A stretch of 64,000 bases of DNA, from NCBI RefSeq assembly GCF_048771995.1, contig NC_133063.1, positions 20,399,063-20,463,062 of the forward strand, in the 5' to 3' direction. Below the pieces are notes generated by a model. The model saw nothing but the letters and a program-made list of their open reading frames with translations. It was not told where the DNA came from and searched no databases. Positions 47,241-59,581 of the stretch are shown here, piece after piece. Position numbers and translations under genes: made by a program. The stretch's first letter is position 1. Every line of letters starts with the position of its first letter. This DNA is from Taeniopygia guttata (lineage: Eukaryota; Chordata; Aves; Passeriformes; Estrildidae).

Positions 47241-50060
47241 TAAGAGTTATTTTCAGATCATTTTCTCTGTAGTTGTGATAATTTTCAATTAGAAACTATT
47301 TTTTGGTATACACTGGAGAGAAATAGTTAATGAGCTATTGTCTCTGCCCCCAGCCCATCATCTCTAAGGTCCCTGAAACACTGAAAGGATCTTTTGAAAA
47401 TTGTGGTAGCATTGTAGGGTATGTTTGATTGGAGCATACCCTCCTTCTACAGGCAAAATTCATTGCTCTTGGCAACATCTGTCCTCCAGATAAGCCGTCT
47501 GAAGCTTAGTGATAACCTGACACAACATATGTATTCTTGTGTCATCTCATGTGGAGCCACATTCATCCCTGCTGAATGACTTTCTGGAGACTTGTGCTAG
47601 AGGTCCAATTCTGCTCTCTAATATTAGATGTAAAATAACTTCTTAATGTGTTTGGTAGGCAAAGGCTGGAAAGAATAATTCTGGCTCTCTCACTTTTCTG
47701 CACAAACCTTATCAATATTTTCCATATCTGGTTTATTTGGATGTTAAATAAGTGAAAAGCTGAAGGTTTCTTTGTAACTCTTGAGTAGGCTCATTTGCTG
47801 GAGTCACTGGGAGCATTGGCAAGCCATAAAGCCCAGACAATGATCCTGCCCACTCTATTAAATTGAGTCTAAATAATGCTCTTTATCAGGGTCTTATAGT
47901 ACCTGAGATCACAAATTATTTTATACACATAGTGGAATGTTTTACATTTCCACAGAAAGACACTGCTGACTGAAAGAAGGTGGATAAGTCCGAGCTGGGA
48001 TGTTGCATACTATTTTAGTGCAGGAAATGAAAACACTTCAATTAAACTATTCAATTAAACTAAAGAAAGAACATAGGTGGGTGGAATAGAGTTGCTTCCA
48101 TTTGGCGCGGTACATGGGATAATACCTCTGCTACTGACGTTTGAAGGAATTTTAAAGACTAGGAATGGACAGAATTTTCAATTATGTATGGCTTTTTTTC
48201 TGGATAAAAGATAATCTACAGACAGGGTTTTCAAGTTTTTTTAAAGGGAAAAACATTCGATTTGAGCTTTCTGGTTTGAAATATGGAGAATTTTACATTG
48301 TTATTGCTGTTTAAAAAAACTTGGTGATGTTTGATAGCAGAGCACAAGAAAAGCAAATCAGTCAAGTTTGTTTCTTTACAGAAATTTAGAGTCCTAGGAG
48401 CTAAATGTAACTAATAGGACTTCACTCTGTAAAAGTACTAGGGGAAAGAAGTCAGGCCTTTTCAGAAAGATGATGTCGGATGAAAGAAAACTCTCTGCCA
48501 AGGGCTTATGGAAAAGCAGCTCCTCAAATATAACACTATTCTTTAATGTAATCACAAATTGTAGTAGTACTATTCCTGTTGAGTATTACTCCACTGGAAA
48601 CCATAAGTTGCAGTGAAACAGGTCCTTCCTAGAAGAAAATATATTTTCCTACCACTGCACTTACTTATGTGCTACTTTGCTTCCAGTTTGTACTGGAAGT
48701 CATAGTCTTAAAAGAGAGAACTTTTGTGAGAATGGGTCATTTAGGATGTGCAAGAGCTCCTATGCAAGATAGATGCAGCCTTCTCTAGTTCCCCTCACCA
48801 ATTTTGTTGAAGTGAAACTTTTCGTTATTGTAAGCCTGAGGAAATGATGATCAGCCTCACAGAAGTTCAGTGTTTAATTAATTAATTGTATTCCTGTGAT
48901 GGCAAACATGTTGCCCTCTCCTGCTTTTCCTCCAATGGAGTTGCTTTTCACATTGTGCAATATGTATTTTATTAAATGTTTTCATTATTTATTAAATGTT
49001 TTCAAATTAGAGCTATCAATTTACAGGAATCCCCTACTGAAATCTAATACATCTATGAAAAAAGATATACATTTGATCAATAAATTTGATAATAAAACAG
49101 GCAAATTTTTTTTTTTATGAACCTTCTGGACATCTGCTTGGAGCTTCACAAGGCATAGGTTTGTGACTGAATGAAAATGTTCCATGCAAAATCCTTATGA
49201 AATGGACCTTGCTCCTTTCATCATGTAGATTTTAGCCCCATAGTGCTTGTGCTCAACATTGTAAAGAAAGGAAGGATAAAGATAGCAAAAAAATTTCTTG
49301 ATTAACTCTCCTGATGTTCCTCTGATCAATAACGCTATTTTGCTGACCTGTTTTAGAGTAGACAGTTGATGTCTTTTTGCTGCCTGTTTAATGTCTTCTA
49401 GTTCCCATCTCCTTTTTTAAGAGTAGCAGAGGGATGTAGGAGATAATTCTTCTGTATATGTCAATACATCTAATAATGGGTTGCATCTTCTATATGTCTA
49501 ATGACTACTGGATAATTTGACTTTTAGTTAACAGGGTTCTTGTGAAAGGAAATTAAATTACTGCCTTTACCTTCTCATCCACTATTACATATAAAAATCT
49601 CCCTTAATGTGAAACTTAAAAATTTTCCCTGCAACTTACTTGTGGTTGGGTGTGGTGGGACCTCTGCTTTTCTCCTCCACCGTGTATTTAAATTAATAAT
49701 TTGCAGTAAAGACCTTTAACAAGAAGCAAGACTGTGGAAGCAAGACTAGCTTGTTTTGGGCAAGATGAAATGTGTGGAAGTATTGAAACTTTTAAGGAAT
49801 CCATTGTTTATAAATCAGGGTACTATTGAGTTTTTGGTAAAATGAGGTTCTTAAGGCCTAAATTCACAAAATAGCCAAACTTCTTTCATGCCCAGGAATT
49901 ATGAGGCACTCTAAGTATATTATTGCTATATAGATTTTTGTACTAATTTCTGGTTCTGTAAGTTCTTTTCAATGCAAGTAGATAATGTCAGCAAATAATG
50001 AAACATGGTGGAAACACCTTTCTGTTTTATAATGACAGCTTTGGAAGGATGTGTTTAGAT

Positions 50061-50113
50061 GAAAAAAACCCCCAGCCAACCCCAACCATCACCAAACAAC
50101 CCTTCATAAAACC
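50061..50113. repeat. A/C-rich simple tract
   Basis: AAAAAAACCCCC, CCAACCCCAACC and CCAAACAACCC units in a row, again complementary to the T/G-rich class. Confidence 0.7.
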
Positions 50114-52383
50114 GGTCTGTGAAAATTACTTGTAGTAACAGGCACAGGGACAAGGTAAGGGAACATAACAGATTTTAAAACTGAATAAATTTATTTCAGT
50201 TCAGAATACTGTTACATATATGATTAGCAGTGGTCCACAAAGAAATAGCTATGGAAAAAAATCCAACACAATCCTGGCTGTTAAAGGAAACATAGTCAAA
50301 AGTACTTAAACATACATAAAAACAATAACATATCTTAAAAGCTCTTTATCTTACAGCACTATGATGGACTGAGCAGAGCTGCAAAATAATAATAATGAGA
50401 AAAGTGAATAGCAGTCGGCTCTATGAAATGGAAGGTGTTTTCTCTGAGATTCTCACCCCTCTCCAGCACAGGAGGTGCAGTGGGTCTGTGGCACCTCTTG
50501 CAATGTAGCTGAAGAGACTGAATCTCCCTGGCACTGTTCCTCACATGGACAAATTTCTCCAGTATTGAGTGAGTGTTTGGAAGCACAAATGAAAGAAGAG
50601 AAAAAGAGAGAGAGTAATTTTACGCAAAAATATTTGAGAGACTTTACTTCTGTATGGGCTATATAGTTAGGCCATCACATAATGATAACTTTCCCAGAAA
50701 GTGACACTTTGGCCATGTGAAATAAGTTGGTGCACGTCCTAATGGTTCAAAATACAGTGTGGGTTTAACATTTCTTTTTTTTTTTTCTGACGCAACCAGC
50801 TTACAGAAGTACGAAATACATTTAAGATAGGGAAACAGTGAGTACTCAGGCATGGTCATTTCTCTTTGAACATTAAAGTTCCCACTCTTGACCAGGGGCA
50901 GGTGAGGAGACTTAATTTATAGCCTATCTGGTACAATAATGGTCAAAAGTCCAAACATGAATATGGAAATTATCAGGATCTGGGCTTTTTCTAGCTTAAT
51001 TTTATGTTGCGCTTTTCAGCATAGGCAGTGCTGGCCCTGAGATCCATCAATCCTGTTACAATCTGAAATGGATGGTGAACAGCTGGTTACAGTCTCTGCT
51101 AACAGACAAGCCTTGTACAGAGTGTATATGCTGGGTGTGCATCATGCAATGCACTATAGGCAAGAGTAGGTTAGTAACATGTGTGCCTTAGTGACAATAG
51201 GTTGCTGATTTCACAATTTAAAAGTTTATATTTTTGAAGATAGAAGGGAATATAAGAAATGTAACCTTGTTTTTTGAATAGCACGAAGTCTGAAAGTGGT
51301 TTCTTTACAATCCAAATCACATCAAATTACACATTACTTTTGGTCAGAATTACAAGTTTGTCTCAATTTAGTAGTAATAGTAATTTTTAATAGAATACAC
51401 TCAACTCATCACAATAATTCTGGTAATATAAGATTACACTGTGATTGGGCATTAAGATGTTAACCTCCTCATTCCCAAAACAAAGAACAACTTAGGCATT
51501 AGTCAAATCCTTGACAGGAATTCAAATAATAAACCTGATTTTTTTGTTTTACTGTTTCTTAGAAATATAATAATATTGCAAATTATTTATGTTCACTAAA
51601 AAAACAGAGAGATGAGTTCTAATTCTTGTATTCTACATATCAGAAGGTATATATATGATACATATCCTAGTGATTACTGGGTTATACAGAAGTGTTATCT
51701 AAAATTAGATGATTTGAAGTGTTACTCTGAATGGAAAAATTTATATTGGTATTGATGGTGATATTGCAAATGCAGGTGATGGAGTATAAAAAACACCTGG
51801 GAAGGATGAAATATAGAAAACACAAGAAATTCTTGGTTCTTTCAAAAAAATCCAGAAATACCCCCTGTAAGTTCTGAGGCAAGTTTGAGTCTTTTATGCT
51901 AATTATCCACTGAATTACTCCAGTTATCTGTCTAAGAAGCTCTCATCTACTTAGGTTTATAGCTAAATTTGGTGGCTTACCTGTGAACTCACAGTTTAAC
52001 TTCTTTAGCAGCATTCATTCATCACATGAAGGAAAAGCCTAACAACATGGGTCCTTTTGAGTATCAATTGACTGATAATTGATGGAAACCAGAGCCAAGA
52101 GGTTTCTGAAGAGAAACTTTTAGATCTGCTTCTCCCCTCTCCTGGCGATCAAATCGGGTGCATGTAAGCAGAGGTAGACTTTTTTCTTTACTTTTTTGCA
52201 GCACTCTGGACGGTAGGTAAAAAGGGCTATATTGATATGTAATCTGGACAAAAAGGAAATGGGGTTTCTCCACTGCCTGAGCCTCACACAAATCTCACAG
52301 GTCAGTGAAGCACATGGGAAAACACCTTGGTCTTCAGAAAAAGGATAGAAACAAGATTGAGCCTATTGTTGTCAGGACATAGG

Positions 52384-52449
52384 TTTTTTGCTTGTTTATT
52401 TTTGGAGGGGATTTGTTTGGTTTTGGTTGGTTTTGTTAGTTTGTTTTGA
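52384..52449. repeat. T/G-rich simple tract
   Basis: TTTTTTG, GGTTTTGGTTGG and TTTGTTTTG units lead directly into the hairpin at 52463. Confidence 0.7.
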
Positions 52450-52462
52450 GGTGAGCTGTAAT

Positions 52463-52490
52463 ATTTTTGTAATCCCTAGATTACAAAAAT
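52463..52490. repeat. Perfect 12-bp hairpin, 4-nt loop
   Basis: ATTTTTGTAATC (52463-52474) is the reverse complement of GATTACAAAAAT (52479-52490), with loop CCTA. It follows a T/G-rich tract. No element is recognised. Confidence 0.88.
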
Positions 52491-53698
52491 CTGTTGAGAA
52501 TACTCAATACAAAACAACTCATACTGTTGGGTGCTCTGCATAAAGTTCTGCAGTGCAGGTCAGAAAAGGGAGGATATGTATGGGCCTTATTTCATTGTTT
52601 GGATTTCCATCTGCACATACAGCATGAGTGGGTGTAAGTCATCACAAATTCTGGTTTGGTGCACAGTCTTGGAAAATCTATAGCTTTGTAAAAGAAACCT
52701 GAAAGTTGTTGACAGGCTTTCTGGCACTTCCTGGGGAAAAATCAAACAAAATCAAGATATTTCAGAGAAGAGTAAAATATGATAGAATAATCATCTCCTC
52801 TTCTGTTTATATTTTCTCTTAATAACTGAAGTGATCTGTATTTATTTTAGGTCAAATTCCTTATGTTTGAACAAGGATGATGCAGCTGCTCATCAGCCAC
52901 TGCTTTCATACAGAATGCTAGGACCAAGCCAAAATGAATGGTAGCCTAAACTCCTTTATTGTGCAACCTATGAATCCAGAGTAGGAAAAAAAATATTTAT
53001 TGGTACAGTGGGTTTCATCTCTGGGCTTATTCTTTGGTTTAGATCAGGAATGGACAAGTTTGTTGGTCCCTATCCACCTACAGAAAGATGAATGTTTGAG
53101 GTGGAGAAGTATTAGCATATTAGTAAATTTTTATTAGTCTTGCCAAAGCTAAATTTCCCCTATAGATCCCCAGCAGACATTTGTTACTACAGCAAGCACC
53201 ACATAACTTTGCACTTTTAAATTTCTGCTCCAGAGTACTCCGGATGTGAAGGATTGTGCATACTGCTTCTGTGCAATAACATGAACTCTATTCTAGACTT
53301 GTCTTTGGGGAAATAAGATTTAATTGAATAAAACCCTGCAGGACTGTGCACCTATGTTTTGAGGTCTTTTTGTTTGTGTGACAGATTGCACAATTTTGTA
53401 CAAGTGTGGATATGATTAATTTTTATTAGCCTCTCCTTTTCATGAAGGTGAGATGCAAAACAGCTGAGAGATCCCAGCGATACAAAAGAAATAATCATCT
53501 GAAAATTCTTAAAATGAAGTGGCTTTCATAGTGTGACCTGAAATCCCAGCAAACATCTAAGGAACAAATTTTTAAATTTAAGTACTGTTTTTCTCTTGGA
53601 TTTCATGAATGGAGAATGACAGCAAGATAAAATGACAGCCTAACTGCTGATTGTCTTTTTTTTTCTCAATCTCTCTTCTGTACTAACTTGGACTTCTT

Positions 53699-53714
53699 TC
53701 TCTCTCTCTCTCTC
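53699..53714. repeat. (TC)8 microsatellite in a pyrimidine-rich stretch
   Basis: Eight TC units are embedded in a T/C-rich stretch from about 53654 to 53752. Short and unremarkable. Confidence 0.85.
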
Positions 53715-55965
53715 GTTTTCTATCTCTTTTTTTGTTTTAACTGCATTATCTTTTTTGTTTGCCTGTAACAGCTGTACCACACTGCCATTTTTCCTACTGG
53801 ACCATTTTAGAAATTGGGGAATATTGTATGCATAAGTGATTAGGTGATTAATGACCATTCTTCACCTCAAGGCAAAATTCTGATTATTATATCAATCTCT
53901 TCAGCATGTAACTTCTGAAACTCAAGTCCATTCCAGCCTACTTTTTCAGAAGAGAAATTTTGTAAGAAATTTCATCTTCTCGGCATATCTGGGAATAAGC
54001 AAGATTTTCTGTTCTGAGAAATACTCACCAAAATATTTGATTCCCTCAAGCCTTTATAAAGTAAGTATTCCAAGGGTTTGTATCTGTGAAAATACACAGG
54101 GCTATGAACAAATGGCAGAAAAGTATATGAGCTGGTGAACAACACACATAATTCTATTCCAAAGAGGAGTAGAGTTTGTGGCAAAAGTTACTTAGCATTG
54201 CCTAAAAGAATGAAAAATTTTCAGGTGAAGGAGTTAGTACAGCTTCACCACAGACTTACCTGTTTCTGGATAGTTAAAGAGCTAAAATGGGAAACTACAT
54301 TCAAGCTTTCTAAGGCAAAAAGAATGTGTGAAATCCCCTGTCTCACTTTTTTCTGTTGTAATAAGAATGTCTATTCACATTCTTCAAAATAATCTGCCAC
54401 ATGCCATACCCATACTTTGCAAAGCAGAAGAACAAAGGCTTTGTGAAACAAGCAGGGAAAAAAGAGTAATCTATTTGGTGGCAGCAATGACAGCTAATTT
54501 GGAAAGGCATGGCATCTGTTTGATGCATCCTGCAATTTAGCAATGAATTGGATGGCACCACCCAGAGGGCACAATCTACATAAGTTTTGTAATGGGTACA
54601 ATCTACATGAGTTCTGTAATTCTAGTTTGTAAATCTTCCACTGATCCAAAGGAAGTCTTACTGCAACCACTGAAATAAAACCCTTTAGATGTCTTTCAAG
54701 GCTCCCAACTTTTGTCATTTTATTCCAGTTCTTATCTACTTTAACTTCTTTTGTTGTAAAGATAATCACAGATCAATATGTAATCTCTCTTTGTGGTAAT
54801 TAAGAATTAAGAAACAAACCTAATGTGGCATAGATTGATTTAATATTCAGTGTTCTTATGTGGGGTAGAAAGGTTCACTGCAGTTATTTGGTATTCAGCA
54901 ATCAATTATATTCTTAAATGTTATTACTTCATGGCCTCTAATACTTAACAATTTTTTAAAAATTCATTTTTTTCTGCATTTATTTGACTCTAATTAAAAA
55001 AATAATAAAAATTAACTGAGAAGAAATTGCTGGATTTCTTCCCATTGCAATGGTAAGGGAAAATATACCCAATCCCCACCACTACAGTAGGAAGGGCTAG
55101 ATGATGTATTTATAAACTACTGAATGGGGCTGCCTAGGTTCATTGACCCCAGTCTGGCTGGTGCTAAATGTACAGAAATAAACCCATCCCCAAAAGATTG
55201 CAATCAAGGGATAAAACAAGAAACAGATGGCTGGTCTTGCAAGGGGAGCGTTAAAAATAAGAGGAAATTGACTGGCACAGTGTGCAGTGGTCTTGGCACA
55301 CCAGCTGCTTAACCATGGACAATTTTTTTCAAGCATCATGGCAGAGGAGAATTTTTAAGGTTACTTTTGAAACATGAAAATTAAATTGTTATTTTCCAGC
55401 CCCGTGTTCTGACAGACAGTGAGTGTGAAAGCATAAGGGAAGTGTCTGCCACTGGTCAGTTGGAGGTTTTGTCATCTCAATAGAGTCCAAATAGAGATAA
55501 CTGTGACCGTGTGGGAGTACACGCTGGATATTGCAGCAGGTTGAAGAAGGGGGAAATACATGGACTGCAAGAAAGATGACATGGAAGCTTTGGGAGAGTG
55601 ATAGGTCTCTGCAAGGTTTACATAGGCGTAATTGGCTTCAGTGTTTGCTGGCTTTGGTTAGAGGAGTCAAGATGGAAGGGAGTGAAACTGGTAAGGCTAT
55701 CCTCTGTCAAGAAGGATAAAAAAATTCTGCTGTTAATTTGCTGAGCTGTGGTGTATATTTAATTGAAATGTATAAACTGCTGCAAAGTAGATGTCACACA
55801 AGCATCACTGTACCTTTGTAGTCAAACAAATGTCACCTTCAATGTTCCATAGCGCCACAAGATCATATGAAGGCAAGTACACTAAAGGAAAGTGACTAAC
55901 CTATTTCTAAATTTGACCTCCTTGTATTCAACTTCAAAAGATATTAATCCTCTTCTCCTTAACTA

Positions 55966-55968
<3 letters not shown>

Positions 55969-55999
<31 letters not shown>
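55969..55999. repeat. T31 homopolymer
   Basis: Thirty-one consecutive T, the longest homopolymer in the window, followed by GTGTGGAG. No TTTATT or gene-like sequence follows, so a minus-strand processed pseudogene is not supported. Confidence 0.9.
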
Positions 56000-56000
<1 letters not shown>

Positions 56001-57594
56001 TGTGGAGATTCTCTAAACTGTTTGGTTGTTTTGCTTTGCTTCAGAGCCTTTTCTCTGGGAAGGGACTAGCTAGCTGCTTGTTCTTCCAGTACAGGAACAG
56101 GAAGATGTCAGCTTGAGAAAAGTGGGTCAGGTAGCTCGAAGTATTTTTTAAAATTATAATCTCCCTTTCACTTCAGTTCTCCTACATCCAGTAGGTGTTG
56201 CAGTATGTTTTAGTTGTAAACTGGCTTATTTCAATCAGTGCTGTACAGACTTAATTCTCAGTGGAAAAAGAAAGGGGGGGGAATAAAAAGGGCTTCAGAA
56301 GTCTGAATTACCCAGATCTCTCCTAATTGGTGAAAGACAATGCTGAGTATGGATGGCAGATGTTTCCTTAATTAATATCCTACTGGGTTAATCAGCAGAA
56401 CCTTGGGAGCTGTTATGAGACTTTTTGATATGTTCAAATATGAATCCAAGCCTTGATCCACAGACTTTAAACTCATAACTGCTTTAGCTATCTGTCTATG
56501 TGATACTTGAAAATAATAGTCTTCAGTCAGAATTTGTCTTCTGTGTAACCTAATTCTGTGAACATTTTGATGACATTTGTGTTCAAAATTTGCAGTAAAT
56601 CTTGCATGTAAATTGAGCTCCTCTCTAAATTTGAGATTTCTTACAGGTTTTAAAAAAATTACTTATTCACAGTTCAGAATGTTTGCCTTTCAATCTCCTA
56701 AGAACTCAGTACTCTATTTTTAATTTTGTGAAGTCTGTGTTTTACCATAAGCTGGTTTGATACACAGAAAATTTGTCATGGACCTAATGGCACTCATTAG
56801 AACCGCATGTGCTCTCACTGAAAATAGAGCTAAGTCAGGAGGAGAAATTGCAGTCTCTCTAAGTTTTACAAGCTGAAACTTGGAAAAAGACTGTTGTCTA
56901 TATAATTTTTTTGTTTTCATATAAGTCTCCCTGTATTTTCTGAATGCTAAAAATTTGAACATTTCGCTAAAATAACAATGAAATGGGATGAATAAAATTT
57001 TTTCCATTTCTCCTTCTGAATATATTTTGCAAATACCCACCTCATAAAAATTCAAATTTTAATCTGGAAAGTGGTGAAAGAATGTCCCCACAAGATCTAG
57101 TTATAATCTTCCTTACAGGGCTGCATAGGGAGAGGGGTAAGGGAGGACAGTGAGCAAAAAATTGCAAAAATATTGGTTTTGTACTCTAGTTAGCAGCATC
57201 TTCCCACTGCAGCAAAACACCTGTGAGCTTGGTGGGCTTGTTTAGAGGCTTGGACTAATCTCTTTTTACTCTTTATGTTCAGCTATACTTTCCTAATCAG
57301 ATCCTTGGCCTGTCTGTTGAAAGTTTCTTAAATACTGTAGTATGTGTGATACAATCATATGAAAAAGCAGAATTTACCTCTCCTCTAGGTCCTTGATTCT
57401 TCCTGGAGTAACCTTACACCTAACTAACTAAACTCTCTGGAGAGGAGCTGAGCAAAAAGGGGCTGTCACAGCAGAGGAATAAAAAGGAGTAGTGGAGAAC
57501 CGTTTCATTGAATAGTTCAGCCTCATTTTACCTGACATGGAGGGTTTAAATAATGGATCCATGGAGTTCTTTTCTCTCATTGTTTTCTTTTGAT

Positions 57595-57712
57595 CGGTTT
57601 TTCAGTTGTTTTGTAGTTTTTGGGTTGAGGTTTTTTTGTTTGTTTGGGGTTTTTTTTCTTCTTCTTGTTGTTGTTGTTGTCTTTTGTTTGGTTTGGTTTG
57701 GTTTTTTGTTGC
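57595..57712. repeat. T/G-rich tract with TTG and TTTGG units
   Basis: TTTTTTTGTTTGTTTGGGG, a (TTG)5-like run and GTTTGGTTTGGTTTGG follow each other. The open frames here on both strands are compositional. Confidence 0.8.
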
Positions 57713-59488
57713 ATACCTCGTCTACCTTTCTCTGCCCCTTTGTAATCTGCAGCAATATTTTCCATGGAGTGAGCCTCCACCAAAAAAGAAGAGTATGAAC
57801 CTCAGCTTCCCTTCTGAATCTCATAATTTCTGTCTTGGAAACTTTGGCAACTAAAAAGTAGAGGAAAAACTTGCTCTCACTGAGTAGGATGCAGAAATAA
57901 ATGTTATACTAACCAAAAGGGTGTTTTTGGAAGGACATGCCACCTACAATAATAGGGAAGAATATTGGTTCTCACTAGTTTGCCTTAATATTTTAAGCTG
58001 TTCTTTGCTCTTTTTCTCACTAGCTCACATCCCACTAGCTGTTTACAGTTATTTCACACATCTTATGCCAGCCTTATGCCATTCATTCTGTTGAGACCTG
58101 CTTGAAATCTCCTCAAAAATTTACTGCTATGGATTTTTTAAAAAAAAATCCTTAGCTCCTGCCCATCAAAACTGATTCTGCTACAGGGAAAAAAAAAATT
58201 ACATCATTTGGTATATAAATCATGTCAATGATTATGCAAGATCTTGGTACTACTCTTGTTCCCTCTGTTCCTCCTATCTGTCAACAACAGTGAAGTTTCT
58301 AAAATTTTCTTGTAGCACTTAGTTTGGGACTACAGACCTGGTACTTCTTTGATTTTAAGTCACATTTATTTCTCCAATATGCCCCCTTTATAAGCAGTGA
58401 CTCCTGAGAAGAAGGTACATTCTAGGTCTTTCCTTCCCTCTGTCATGTTTAACAAATATACATCTCATCTCCCAAAGAGAAGCTGTCATCTTCCATTTAA
58501 GGGAGCATGACTGAAGGCATTGTTTAGCACTTATATCTGTGCATGCAGGGCAGGGCATCTTTTTATGCACATTTATATATACTGCGTCATTTGAAGTAGG
58601 ATGGGATAGAATCTTCAGTACAGTAACTAATGAAGAAATAAAATTGAATGTTTTACAGCTCTCAAGTAAACCAGAAATATTTTCTCCAACTGGCTTGAAA
58701 AGATGTAACAATTCAGCATATGATTTTAATTAATGTCCATGTAACTAAAAATGTGTTCAATTCACAATAGCATTACAAGAAACATATTGACATCTAATTA
58801 AGGATCATAGAATTTGCTGCAGAGAAATTGTAGTGCATCTGTTCAATGAGACACAATCAGGGAGAATGCTAAATTGCAAAATATAATGAAAATGTGAACC
58901 AATACACAAATGAGGCCATTAAATACATCAGTGTGAAACAAAATGGTGATATTAAAGAGAAGAACTCATGCATAGGGTATTTTAGATAACACAAAGCGAT
59001 ATTGTTTTGTAAGGGTTTTTTTTCTTATTATTTACTTGTGAATTGCAGGATTTCAGCTGCTGGGATCTCTTAATGGGAACTGCTATTTCCAAGTTAACAT
59101 GAAAATACTTGATGTTTTGCTGACAATTGACAAAATAATTCTCATGACTTCTCATAATAAATGCTTAATTTATTACATTATTTTGTCAGTTCTTGTGTGA
59201 AAGTCTTTTCTCCTAAATACTAATTTTACCTTAGCAAGCTGATTTCACCATTATTACACTATACTCTTCACAGGGAAAATAAGATTGCAAGCATAACATT
59301 AAAAAAGCTAAAAATTATCTACATATTTCGACAAGATTCACAATAGTCAAGAATGATACTGAACTCAACTGATACAGCAGTGAACATTTCTATTTGGAAA
59401 AGGAGTTAAAGCACTACAGTTTGAAATATCTTTTAACATCCACTTTCAATAGTCCTTTTTTCTTTGTTTTCTCTTCCCATATTCGCAG

Positions 59489-59581
59489 GCAAAAGTGGCT
59501 CATAGAGACATGAATCAAGATTGCAAGAAAATAGTATCCTTTATGACTGATTTGTACCTCTACTTACATTTGGAATATTAA
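59489..59581 (+). other. Weak terminal-exon candidate (unproven)
   Basis: A pyrimidine-rich run ending ATTCGCAG (AG 59487-59488) precedes a 30-codon open frame closing at TAA 59579-59581. A GTATAT donor-like site lies shortly after. I recognise no protein. Likely chance. Confidence 0.08.

Noticed and set aside
59128..59188. 12-bp inverted repeat (TGACAAAATAAT/ATTATTTTGTCA) as the ends of a miniature DNA transposon
   Set aside because: The enclosed segment is only 61 bases, the arms are AT-rich, no target duplication is visible, and chance pairing over this distance is plausible in such DNA.
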